NCBI GenBank assembly: GCA_037043455.1
Contig: JAWPHD010001339.1
Coordinates: 248,001 to 312,000 of the forward strand
DNA length: 64,000 bases
Reading direction: 5' to 3'
Source: Cyrtodaria siliqua
Taxonomy: Eukaryota; Mollusca; Bivalvia; Adapedonta; Hiatellidae
The translations under genes and the position numbers were made by a program. The notes below the pieces were generated by a model that had not been told where the DNA came from, ran no database searches, and saw only the letters and a list, made by a program, of their open reading frames with translations. Positions 1 through 11,200 of the stretch are shown one piece after another (position 1 is the first letter of the stretch; every line of letters starts with the position of its first letter).

Positions 1-500
1 ATTTAAGCATAAATACATGTTGCAAAATCTTTTTTATCTCTATGCCACGAACAAAAACATTACAATGGGACCCTATGGAAAATTAATTGTGGTGTGAGAC
101 GTTTAGCTCATGTAGTTTCAGAGAAGAAGTATTTTTTAAGTTTTTCCCTATATCAGTCTATGTAAAACTGTTACCCCTGGGGTGAGGCCAAATTTGACCC
201 CAGGGTCACCATTTGAACACAATTGGTAGAGAACAATAAGCTGATGCTTAATACAAAATATTAAACATTTGGCTCTTATAGTTTCAGAGAAGAACATTTT
301 TGAAGTTTTTCCCCATACAAGTCTATGTAAAACTGTGACCACTGGGGCGGGGCAAAATTTGAGCCCAGGGTCACCATTTGAACAAACTTGGTAGAGGACA
401 ATAAATAAAAAATATTCACCTTAAAGTTTATCTCTTGTAGTTTCATAGAATAAGATGTTTTTCCCTATAACTCTGTGTAAAACTGGTCCAACAAGGGCCC
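1..500 (+). repeat. Family C tandem core, fragment
   Basis: About three copies of the roughly 161-bp family C core, recognisable by the repeated phrases GTGACC...GGGG, AGGGTCACCATTTGAAC and TTTCAGAGAAGAAG. The 5' end lies outside the window and there is no 3' hairpin, so this is an internal fragment. Better copies are at 51021-52722 and 43952-45043. Confidence 0.75.
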
Positions 501-529
501 CTAAGCTCCCAATTAAAGAAAAAAGAACC

Positions 530-690
530 AAGGTTCTTTATGAGAAAAGATCAATAAATAAATAAATAAATGAATGAACAAAAAAATTAAAAAAAAAAAA
601 TTAACAAATAAATAAATAAAATAAAAAATAATAATAAAAAGTTGAACCCTCGAACCAAGGTTTCTTATGGAGAAAAAAAAAAATAATGCC
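530..690. repeat. A-rich simple sequence
   Basis: TAAA/AATAA-type low-complexity stretch separating two repeat fragments. A-rich spacers of this kind recur between the modular elements throughout the window. Confidence 0.8.
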
Positions 691-930
691 TCCAGTGAGA
701 TTTGAACCCATGACCCTGGGGTTTCCAGTGTACATTACCAAATATTGAAAAAGGGCCGTAACCATAATTTCGGTTACTGGTTCGATCTGGCTGGTTTTCG
801 AACTCGTCCGAGCTTTCATTGATATCAACAATCTGGCCAAGTTTGGGAAAGATCGAATACAAAATGAAGGCGCTAGAGTGTTCACAAGGCAGAAAATGGC
901 ACAAACTCGCACTTTTAAAATCTATTTTTA
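688..930 (+). repeat. Family B-like core with tRNA T-arm-like start
   Basis: The second part is a family B core copy (GGCTGGTTTTCGAACT, then GAGCTTTCATTGATAT, then a tail like AATGAAGGCGCTAGAG). It is preceded by a segment whose minus strand reads like a tRNA T-arm: on the minus strand 711-695 gives a 5-bp stem with one mismatch around the loop TTCAAAT. The same composite occurs at 55881-56080. A tRNA-derived segment joined to this core is the simplest reading, but no A box or full cloverleaf is visible. Confidence 0.5.
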
Positions 931-1836
931 GCATTGGTGACCATCTTGAATTTTCTACTGACCTGAGTTTTTGCTAGAATCAAGACAGTGTTTTATCTAC
1001 CCCTGCGTCATGCGTCAAATACGCAGTATTTTCCGATTTGACGCACAAATATTGTTGCAGCCGAAAAAGGAGCCGTAAAATAAACGTAGTCATAAGCGAT
1101 TTTCACGATATGTGTAATTTACGCGCACTTGTCGCACAATGAAACAACGATTTTCATTGTCTGCATTGTATGCAATGTCCAAACAAATGAGTTGTTCCGA
1201 GATGATGCCGGCGTTCTACGCAAAATGTCAAAAAAGCAAAAGCAGATTTAAAACAAAACAAAATTATACAAGACCATAGTCAGAGTGCTACTGTAACACA
1301 TGTCATTTTTCCTAATGTATTAAATAAGCTCATAATTTTATTTTTGTACAGACTTTGTTATTTTATTTCAAGTTTATATCAATACTAAATACTGGAAATG
1401 CTTTCTTTCATAAAACTACCATTTAAGGCGTCAAAAGACTTCGAAAACATATTAAGTGGACATAGGACGGAAATGTCATTATTAATACTGACATTTATTT
1501 CAATTACAAACAGCCAGGCATTTTCATTTTGAAAATTAAAAAAAGTTAGATACCAGTTTTAAACAAATTTAAAAAATAAAAATAAATACACAACTTTTCC
1601 ATAAAAAATTTGAGAAAGACTGTTCTGGTGCTAGTGTCACTCGAAGACGGAAAGTGTAACATTAGCACTACTTTGAGAAAACTCAAGATATAATACAAAA
1701 AAGGACAATAAAGCTCACTGCAAGCTGTACAATCAAAAGTGTCATACTGAAAATTATGTTACTGCTTCACTTAGCCATCAAATTGTGCTTTCTGTGTTAG
1801 TTAACATTGACTACAATGTAAAGTGCTAATGTTACA
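931..1836. other. No gene recognised
   Basis: AT-rich sequence without a credible open frame. A 14-bp perfect inverted repeat is present (GTAACATTAGCACT at 1656-1669 and its complement at 1822-1835). The second arm sits immediately outside the large palindrome that starts at 1837. Confidence 0.6.
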
Positions 1837-2259
1837 TACACTTCTCAAAACTGCTAACTACACCGCTACGTTTTGGGTTATATATATCGATGGGTTGAAT
1901 GTTTTTCAATAAAATAAAAAGGAAATACCAATTCAATCATTTTTACATCATTTCATTTTATTTTTTTCATGGGCAATGCTAGAACTAAACCACAATAAGC
2001 AATTACAAACGACCCATGTAAACACTAAAGTCACACTTTTCATTTCTTGTTCATAAAAGTGTGACTTTAGTGTTTACATGGGTCGTTTGTAATTGCTTAT
2101 TGTGGTTTAGTTCTAGCATTGCCCATGAAAAAAATAAAATGAAATGATGTAAAAATGATTGAATTGGTATTTCCTTTTTATTTTATTGAAAAACATTCAA
2201 CCCATCGATATATATAACCCAAAACGTGAGCGGTGTAGTTAGCAGTTTTGAGAAGTGTA
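1837..2259. repeat. Near-perfect 423-bp palindrome (fold-back)
   Basis: Left arm 1837-2040 and right arm 2055-2259 are reverse complements over about 204 bp with one visible single-base indel (CCGCTACG against the complement of CGTGAGCGG). The loop is 14 nt (2041-2054). The outer ends read TA-CACTTCTCAAAACTGCT on one side and the complement ending GAAGTG-TA on the other, so a TA target duplication as in Tc1/mariner-type elements is possible. No coding potential. It may be a young fold-back MITE, or an artefact of sequencing or assembly. Confidence 0.85.
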
Positions 2260-3324
2260 AGGACATCATTGTCGAGTCCGACCAAAATTCTAGCTAACAA
2301 GTTGAGTATCTATTGTGATATCAATGTTTATGAAGCTCACACTTTATGATAGTTGTTTTAAACATTTTGAATAAATGTTATTTGGTCAAAATAACGTAAC
2401 GGGACAGACATTTTTAAACCGATTTTTCTTTCTTCTGCGGGATTAGCAAATTTTAGATCGATTAATGTCTCTTTTGCAGGAAAATTTTCCTTTTTCTTTT
2501 AAGCTTGGCTATGTTGTTAACGCGAGACCATCACGTGATGAATGAGCAGGAAGTTTAAAACTGCTATCGTCACGTACTCGGGGTGACGGAAAAAAACTTG
2601 TATTACACTAGAATATTAAACTTGATTGGAATTAAACAAAACACATATTGGATGGAAAAAAACTGTCAGTTTTTTATGAATTACGTAAAATCTTGTAGTT
2701 AGCCAATCACTGTACTCTAAATTATAACCCCAAGAATAAGATTTTTAACATGCAGAAATGCTAATGTCACACTGTTCCTGATTTTGTTCAAAAGAATGGT
2801 TGATTTATCATACTTGCATTGTAATTTAAAGCATTTCTGACAATTATATGCCCCTGTTATGATGAAAAAACAGTCGACAGTATTAAATTAAAACACCTAT
2901 AAAATATCACTATTGGGATTAGGTAACTTTTGTCCATCAAAAATGTCTCATTTTAGAAAAGAAAAATTAACTTTTCCGTACTTTGACTCCTTGAAATATG
3001 ATATATTTTACTTCATGTTATTCATTTCATATGACTGCATAAGAGAAAATAAAGCATTTATTAATTTTACACTCTTTTAACTGTCTTCATTAAAGATATG
3101 AAAACGAGTGCTAACTATGCCCTTACTCTGAAATGTGCCCTTCATAAAATACTTCGAAAGGTATTTTGTGTAATTAAAACAATCAAAAATGAACATATTT
3201 TTTTAAAAAATGTTGAGAATTGATCACCAGTTTCAATGTGAGGCATATGTTTGGATTTTGACGCATTGTTTTTTGCCTTGGTGTGTCAAATGACTCGCAT
3301 GTAGGCAGTTGTAGATAAAACACA
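2260..3324. other. No gene recognised
   Basis: AT-rich, no repeat family or coding exon recognised. The short open frame at 3183-3419 on the minus strand runs into the following repeat and shows no domain. Confidence 0.6.
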
Positions 3325-4397
3325 GAAATTCCATCAAGCAGAGGAGTAGTCGCCACAAATTTTCGTATATAACTCTGTTTTAACAAAGATGGCCGCTGGC
3401 GACCATGTTTGACATCCAATCAAAATGAACATTGGTTAGAACCAACTACATGTCGTAGCATTTTTTTAAAGGTTTCAAATCAATATCACCTATGTTTTTT
3501 GTGAAGTCGCCACAAAATCACATTTTTAAATCTATTTTTAGCCATGTCGGCCATCTTGAACTACCGGCCAACCTGATTTTTTGCTAGGATCAACTAGACA
3601 TCAAGAGCAACATTCCTGTGAAGTTTCATGAAAATTCGTTTAGTATTTTCAGGAGTAATCGCTACAAATTTGTCCTCTAAACAAAGATGGCCACTGGCGG
3701 CCATGTTTGACATCGAATCAAAATGAATCTTGGTTAGGACCAAGTACATGTCGCACCAGTCATTTTGGTAAAGGTTTCAATAAAAATACCACTTACGGTT
3801 TTTGAGAAGTAGTTGCTACAAAGTCGAATTTTTAAAATCTATTTTTAGCCGTGGCAGCCATCTTGAATTTCTGGCCGACCTGAATTTTTGGTAGGATCAA
3901 ATAGACATCAAGAGCAACATTCCTGTCAAGTTCCATGAAATTCCATCACGTAGTTTCAGAGGAGAAGTCGCCACAAGTTTTTCCTGTATAACTCTATGTA
4001 AACAAAGATGAGCGTTGGGGGCCATGTTTGACATCATATCTAAATGAATCTTGGTAAGGACCAACTACATGTCATGCAAATCATTTTGGTAAATGTCCCA
4101 AATCAATATCACTTATGGTTTTAGAGAAGAAGTTGCCACAAAATCACATTTTTAAATTCTATTTTTAGCCCTGGCGGCCATCTTGAATTTCTGGCAGACT
4201 GAATTTTTACTAGGATCAACTAGACATCAAGAGCAACATTCCTGTGAAGCTTAATGAAAATCCGTTAAGTATTTTCAGAGGAGTAGTCGCCACAAAAAAA
4301 GTTTACGGAAGGACAGACAGACAGACAGACGGACATACAGACGGATGGACGACGGACAATGCACCACAGCATTAGGTCTGCTGATCTTTGATCAGTA
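3325..4397 (+). mobile_element. Family A element, 5'-truncated, diverged
   Basis: Three family A core units are visible, each with GTAGTCGCCACAA-type joints, a GGCCATCTTGAA phrase and the alternating GGCCATGTTTGACAT half. The 3' end is complete: a GACAGACAGAC/GGACGACGGAC microsatellite, then a hairpin with arms around TCTGCTGATC and GATCAGTAGAGC, then TAAAAA. The 5' CAAGAGGTC end is missing. It is more diverged than the copies at 22-62 kb and so probably older. Confidence 0.75.
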
Positions 4398-4930
4398 GAG
4401 CTAAAAATGAGTATTTAACCCATATAATGATCTTCAGTGTGACCTTTAGATTTTAGTATGGCCATGTCGCTGTTGTCATGATAAGTATATATATTGAAAT
4501 TTTGTTGATGAAATATCAAGAAATGAGATTATAGCCAAAATTAAGTTTTCATGAAAAAAAAAAAAGGAGTATTTAACCGATATAATGACCTTTATTATGA
4601 CCTTGACCTTTATATTTTAGTATGGTAATGTCGATGTTGTCATGATGAGTATATACTGAAGAAATATCAAGAAATGAGAAAGTTATAGGCAATGTTAAGT
4701 TTTCGTGAAGAAAAAAACAAATATTTAACCCATATAATGACCTTCAGTGTGGCCTTAAACTTTATATTTTAGTATGGTCATGTCCATGTTGTCATGATGA
4801 GTATATATTAAAAGTTTGATGAAGAAATGAGAGTTATAGCTAACATTAAGTTATCGTGACGGACTGAAGACGAAAAAGTTTTCCCTATGTATCGCATTTT
4901 CTTTGAAAAGGCGACACAAAAATGTGTTAT
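4398..4930 (+). mobile_element. Family H element (3' part)
   Basis: Three tandem units of about 153-157 bp, each starting near TATTTAACCCATATAATGA and continuing with TTTTAGTATGGTCATGTCG and GATGAAATATCAAGAAATGAG. The end is an imperfect hairpin around 4883-4914 with a TTT triloop (TTTTC-TTT-GAAAA core, outer CGC/GCG pairs) followed by an A-rich tail. Related copies are at 48775-49165 and 49642-49800. No 5' tag was found. Confidence 0.65.
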
Positions 4931-5068
4931 GTAATGCGACGATACCCGACGGGACAAAAATGTGTGACAGGATGGGATGCGACGCGACGCAACAACGGGA
5001 CGGGATGTTGGGGACAACGTGAATTCCTAGATAGCCCCCACTTCACTTCGTGAAAGTGGAGGTATAAC
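4931..5068 (+). repeat. 3' terminus of a family F-like element
   Basis: A degenerate GACG/GGGAC-rich stretch is followed by a hairpin at 5036-5064: CCCCCACTTCAC, loop TTC, GTGAAAGTGGAGG, then TATAACTA. The arrangement and the GGTATAACTA ending match the 3' end of the family F element at 14612, but the stem differs in sequence. The core of this element is missing. Confidence 0.5.
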
Positions 5069-5698
5069 TATGAAGTTTCATCACTGTGGGTTTTATAATT
5101 GATAAATTTATCTCATGGAATGAGTAATTGTTTACTGACTGATATATGGACAGCCCTCAATGATAATAACTGTTGTCAAACAGACATAGAAACTATAATA
5201 CATACAACTATTATTTATTTATAATAGCTATAACATTCCTATTTTATTTCTATGGATCAGGATTTCTGAAAAGAAAATTTATAATCGCTTAATATTAATA
5301 ATTAACTCGGAACACAAAAATGACTGTAACATTGAGTCATGATGTCAATAAAGTGTTGCTGAGGTCGACGTCATCCACCGATAATGATCAAGGCAAACAT
5401 TTCGGTGCATTCCTTACATTAACTGATTTAAAATGTAATAAATAATTTAACTGCTGGGTACGATTAATATGAAATCATTCACTCAACAAAGGATGGGTTT
5501 TGTTTATTCAATCACTCGAATCTGCTTGTTCGTGACAAGATCCACATGCCTACAATCTCATGAAGGATTTCCCTATAATCAATCCTAGCAGTTAAATAAC
5601 CTCTAGTACTAACTAGAAATGCTGCCAATAGTTTGCTTATCCGAGGCCTTCTGTAAGAAGTCAGTAGCAGGTTTGAGTAAGGAGCTTATATAACTCAC
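5069..5698. other. Non-coding, presumed intron
   Basis: No repeat family or exon recognised. It follows the splice donor of the EGF-like exon in transcript direction (minus strand) and is therefore probably intronic. Confidence 0.5.
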
Positions 5699-5830
5699 CT
5701 TTGCGTTTACAACTCAGGCCAGTTCCATCATTCTCAAATCCAGTGTTACAGGTACACGTTCCAGAACACCCACCATTTGCTATGTTGTTACACAAACTGG
5801 AACCCCTGGCACAGCTATCGCCCAACTTAG
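5699..5830 (-). CDS. EGF-like domain exon of a secreted or matrix protein (partial gene)
   Basis: This is a single internal exon of 132 bp on the minus strand. The acceptor reads ...TCTATTCACAG just above 5830 and the donor reads AAAG|GTGAGT just below 5699. Both junctions are phase 1, so the exon is symmetric, as is usual for shuffled EGF exons. The product of about 44 residues has six cysteines spaced C-x6-C-x7-C-x3-C-x1-C-x12-C, with the typical CxCNxGF after the fourth cysteine. It lacks the D-x-(D/N)-E-C calcium-binding start, so calcium binding is not indicated. Such domains form three-disulfide modules in extracellular proteins. The rest of the gene is not visible nearby. The sushi exon at 63641-63814 has the same strand and phase and could be an upstream exon of the same gene, but this is inference. 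Confidence 0.85.
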
Positions 5831-6261
5831 CTGTGAATAGAAATAGATCAATTTGCGTTTTACTTCTCATTAAACACAGAGATCAGATTGAGATCGTTGA
5901 CCTAGGTGTACTGTCTTACTTGAAATCTGAGGCCAGACTTGTTTTGGGTATAAATAGAAGGTTACAATCAAGAAGGCATGTGTCAATCTATACTTCTTAG
6001 GGCTTCCCCCTGGATTCAAAAAAGGATTTTTGTGTCCAATCAGTTACTCTAAGGCATAAAAAAAATAGTGATGTTTCCTGTTACAGTCATGCCCAAAATA
6101 ATGGGGAATGGTAGTCGGATTTTTTTTCTTTTTCTTTTTTATAAATCTAAAACCTCAATACCAGTGTGTTTCAAATTATATATAACAGCACTGTCAAAAT
6201 TAAAGTTGCATAAAAAGGTATATTGATAGTCTGTTGTGGTTCTTTGGTACACATAGAGAGC
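5831..6261. other. Non-coding, presumed intron
   Basis: Upstream of the EGF-like exon in transcript direction. No other exon or repeat recognised. Confidence 0.5.
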
Positions 6262-8089
6262 CAGGGGTGTAAAATATCACTCGACTGTCGTCATGGCGTC
6301 CAGAACGTCACGGAGGTCGAGTCAAAAATCCTAAATACTGGACGGATCGGTCGTTCAGTTTTATTGTGGTGAAGAAAAAAATATCGATCTTTTCAGTTTC
6401 AAAACAAGCGCGTGTTGGTAACTAGGTTAACAGACTGTATTATCGTAATGTTAACATCGAAAGTTTACTGAATACACTTCACGTAAACCAATCTGGCAGG
6501 TGCGCGTGAAATTTGGATTACTCGGATATTTATGTTTACGTCATATAATGAGTCAGCGTGGGAAATATTTATGTCTACACCGTTGATTTTCCAGTAAAAA
6601 TGTAAAAAAACAAGGGACTTGTTCGACTCACAACCAAAACAACGAGATATTAGAGCACTATTTCTAAGAAAAAAACATCGGGCAACGATGAGACTCGTTC
6701 AAAACAAATGGTAGAAAAACGTAAGCAGCAACAAGCTGTATATGATAGAACAAAAAGGCAAAGAGAAGTAAAAGGGAGATTTATCAAGTCTGCCGTATGC
6801 ACCATTGACAAAACGTTATACTTTTTCATTCCTTTAATAGTAAAACATAGGTACTACTTAGTAGACAGGTAAAATATACAGGAAATAAACAATTCAATAA
6901 TTCAACTCTGCAAAACTGACTTTCAAATTTAGAATTGTTCTGTAAACTGTTAACTGAAATATAGTTTAACAAGAACTATCACTGTAAGAGATAAATGCCC
7001 CCGAAGTGTCCTTTGACCTCTATGTATGACCTTGACTTGAAGCCATGGACCTGGATTTTGTGCACGACATGTCGTTTGCTTGTGGTGAGCACTTGTGCCA
7101 AGTTGACGGTGGAGCCACAGGCCTGGATTTTGTGCGCGACACATTGTCTTGTAGTGGTGAGCACTTGAGCCAAGTTATTTGAAAATCCGTTCATGAATGC
7201 CAGAGTTATTGACCGGACACAATTTGACTTTTGACCTCCAAGTGTGACCTTGACCTTGAAGACCTGGGTTTGCGCACGACACATCGTTTTGTTATGGTGA
7301 TCACTTGTGCCAAGTTATTTAAAAATCCCTGCAGGGGTTGTGACGTTACAGTCCGGACACGAAATTTCGTACCTGTTTTTGACCTATGAACTGCAAATGT
7401 GACCATGACCTTTGAGGTACGGACCTGGGTTTTGCGCGCGACACTTCGTCTTGTTATGGTGATCACTTGTGCCAAGTAATTTAAAAATCCCTGCAGGGGT
7501 TGTGACGTTACGGTCCGGACACGGAAATACGTACCTGTTTTTTACCTATGAACTGCAAGTGTGACCTTGACCTTTGAGGTACACATCTGGGTTTTGCGCA
7601 TGACACATCGTCTTGTTATGGTGATCACTTGTGCCAAGTAATTTAAAAATCCATGCAGGTGTTGTGACGTTACGGTCCGGACACGAAAATGTGTACCTGT
7701 TTTTGACCTATGAACTGCAAGTGTGACCTTGACCTTTGAGATACGGACCTGGGTTTTGCGCGCGACACAGCGTCTTGTTATGGTGATCACTTGCGCCAAG
7801 TTAAATAAAAATCCCTGCAGGTGTTTTGAAGGTACAGTCCGGACACGAATTGCGGAATGACGGACAGACAGAATCCATACAGATAGACGGTGCGATTACT
7901 AAATAAATTTCGGGGCATAAAAAGTAGTAAACAATACTAATAGTCTATATATTAACACTTTTTATATATAAAATCCTTTAATATTATGAAAAAGTATCAG
8001 GTCAACTTAAAAGTTGGTAAGGTCGAGTGACTTTTTTCAACTGGTAGACCTACAGGTCAAGTAGCCCTTGAAAATATTTTGCACCCTTG
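6262..8089. mobile_element. hAT-like non-autonomous TIR element, interrupted
   Basis: The left end CAGGGGTGTAAAATAT and the right end, read in reverse as CAAGGGTGCAAAATAT, form terminal inverted repeats with two mismatches in 16. The flanks share AGAGC directly at the junctions, or 8 bp with one mismatch (TAGAGAGC and TTGAGAGC) if the right end is moved by three bases. The CAGGG terminus suggests hAT. About 870 bp belong to this element. The middle (6967-7918) is a later family E insertion. No transposase frame is present. Confidence 0.6.
6967..7918 (+). mobile_element. Family E modular element
   Basis: The start has a small hairpin (TATCACT...AGAGATA) followed by the tag ATGCCCCCGAA. The core is a tandem array with an exact 162-bp period, seen from GTTATGGTGATCAC at 7291, 7453, 7615 and 7777. 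The end has a GACGGACAGACAG stretch and TTTCGGGGCATAAAAAG, whose complement matches the 5' tag. The ascending arm of the 3' hairpin is decayed. Open frames across 6950-7799 are periodic shadows of the 162-bp repeat (162 is divisible by three) and are not genes. Confidence 0.75.
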
Positions 8090-8263
8090 AGAGCGACAGA
8101 TACAGGTACTCTGTCCTCATAATAAAATATTAAGGATTCCAGGAAAACTCCCAATGTACTAACTGCAAATCATCTTGGTGTAGCTGTTGAGTGCATTGCA
8201 AAGTACAGTAGCTTATGTAAACAACAATATATATACAGATATTAGCAATAGGTTGATCTGCTT

Positions 8264-11200
8264 CCCACTATAGGAAGGTCATTTTAGCCTTAAATATAGC
8301 CTAAGGTAAAAGAAATTGGCACAGAAATTATTTTTACTGATCCTGGTTCGAAACAATACACAAAAATATATATCCAAAGTCCTCATCTCAGATCACGTGC
8401 TAAATATGATTTTTTGGGGTAAAAAGTCAAAAAAGTGAATAAAATCACTATTTTCTGGAATAAATTTATATCCATTCAGAATATTAGTAAAACATGTAAT
8501 TATATATGAAATGTTATTGTTAATATTACATAATATTAAGTTTAAATGGAAAAAAAGTATAATTATATATCAAAACCTGTTTTTGGGTTCAAAAACTTCT
8601 TTTTTTTTTAATGGTTTTAGGATAAGATTTATAAAAAATAGCATAAATTCAAATAAATTGTCACTGACATTATTTTAACTGATTATGGTTCCCAAAGATA
8701 TAGAAAACAATATGTCCAAAATCCTCCTCTGAAATCACGTTCGAAATATAATATTTTTGGGGTAGAAAATTGTAAAAATGAAGAAAAATCGCTGATTTTA
8801 GGAATAGACCAAGTATAAAATCAAAATCTTTTTTTTTTTGTAATCAATTTCCGTACTAACTAAATAATACTTGTTCAAGTCGTTTCTGCATATATATGTA
8901 TAATTATGTTAGGATTGTTGAGTCCAGCAACACTTCATGTGTAATCAGTAGACTTCAAAATATAATCTTATTTGTCATAGACATAGAAGGTTAGGTATGT
9001 TGATTTTTACATGTAGCCAACGGAACTCACTTTAATCGCAATCTATTTCAGGTCGTGCCGAATTCTCACAACTTACTGCTCTAGACCAACTACATGCTGT
9101 GCTGCAATCTAATCCCATTTTTTTACAACTACAGCTGGTCGTTTTGCATCCTGTTTTGCACGAGCATCTTATCAGAAGGAATTCCGGGGCAGGTGATTTG
9201 TCCATTTTAAGTGGCTTCAGAGAGTTATCTTGTATTACCCAGCCCCATTCAACCGGTATTAACCCATCGTCATTACCTTTCCAGTCCTGTATTTGATAAA
9301 ATACCCGTAGACTATGATACTTTGCAGCCCCTGATGAAAGGGGTAACATGTTGGGGTCTACAAATCTTGTGCTTTTGGCAACCTTTTCGGCGAATTTATG
9401 AACACGTAGTTTGTCCAGTCCTTCTCGCGAATTACTCTTATATAGACACAGTAATGCAGCCTCTCCAGATGCAATAATGTCCTCTTTAGATACTTCGTTT
9501 GGTGTTTTGTTGAACATATCTGCAGCCAGATGAAATTCCGAGTTGTTTTCATACGTTTTCAGAACAGTACCCTTCCCAAGCCCATATATCCTTGATGTTG
9601 TGTCGCAGCCAAGAATTGCATGAAGAAACAGTATATTAGAGCATATTTCTTCACCCAATCTACGTTTTGTGTCTTGAATGTTCCATACTGTGCTTTTCCA
9701 TATATGTACCTGTTCCTTCTGAAGTGTTACTGTATAGTAACACAGCAGTATCAACAGATATGTATCATCTCAATCTAATGACGTCTGCGTTGTTAAGGAG
9801 TAGGTCACAGCTGTCTTTACCATAAGAAGATCCGCATCGTCTGAAGAGTGTACAGTTTCAATACCCGCATTTTGCAACTTATCACTTAGAAGATTAATAA
9901 ATCTTTGTTTGTTTTCCTTGTTTGTGAGGAACTTACTTTTCTTTCCTCTCATGATCATTGTCTCAGTGAATTTAACTTCCGTCCCAACGCAACCCCTGTT
10001 CGCCTCAGATGTGTTGTGTCTTTAGTACTTGGAACATTGTCATATCCATCAAATACCACAGTCGCTTTTCCATACTACTTTGTAACATGCTCCGCATACA
10101 CATCACATATTTGACCATAGCTGTTAGATTTTGGCCAAGGAATCCGTTGCAAAAGGCAACCGCCATCAAGTATATATTTCATTTCACCAGTGGGTCTTTC
10201 ACTCTGGTTTTACTTTATCTCGTATAGCTTCTGCCAATGCTGGCTTATCAGCCTCTCTCAGCAAGTGCGGGGTTTCAAATATTGCTGGAGGGTAAGTGCA
10301 TAACTCATAAGAGAATAGCGAATCCAGTTTGTCTTCTGGGAGTGATTCTTGCCGCAGAAACAAGCCGTTGAAATAATAGTTGCGAGTCTACCTTGACAAC
10401 GTCATCGCCTATTTTCATACCAGCCGTATCCGACATTGTTTTTACTTGATCTTTTCGCTTGAAACCAAAATCCATAATAGTGCTTCCAGCCATTTTGTCT
10501 AGAATCTTTATCCCAACAGCTTTCGCATCATCTACATTGACAGAACCATCAGAAACAACTCCACTTGATATATATTTTTAGCTCAGGATCCTTATTAAAG
10601 GGGTTTCTTTCACTGAGATATTCTATTAGAATGTTCGTGTCTTTCTTGTCTCTCTGTTGCCGTGCGTTTGAATATCTTTATGCTGGTCACTGGTGATGAA
10701 TTGTGTTCCTGATACTTGTTGCATAGCTTCATTGATTTCTGAGCAAGCGAGGCGAGAAAGTTCCCACAGCGTCCTCTGTGTTTGTCATTCCCCTTCCTCG
10801 TGTTAGCCCACCAGTTGTTTTCAAACTTCTCATGAGCATTTGTTCTATGACTAAATCAGTCAAGAGTCCTGCCCAAAATCGATTGCTTTGTCTTAGTACA
10901 TGATACCCCTCCATAAAGTACCTGTACACATCAGGACTACTTGTTTCTAATGCTAGCATGTTTGCAAGGTATACGTGTGCCGACCGCATATAAGTTGTGG
11001 TCTGATGCTGTGAAATAGAGGAACATATCTAATACTGCCTGTAAATGGAGCTTCTAGTTGCCAAATCGTTATGCCTTAAAAAATCATATCAACCATCTCC
11101 AAGTATTGATGTGCGACTTTGTTTTAAGTTACTACGGTGCATATCTACTCTCTCTTTTATGCGCTCTACTACAGCAGATGAACATGCAGATTCAACATCT

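Noticed and set aside
695..711. Functional tRNA gene
   Set aside because: Only a T-arm-like hairpin is present; no acceptor, D or anticodon arms could be folded here or at 55887.
6950..7799. Series of overlapping minus-strand frames with repeated AQVITITRR-like peptides
   Set aside because: The DNA is a 162-bp tandem repeat; a period divisible by three keeps frames open. This is repeat structure, not a repeat protein.
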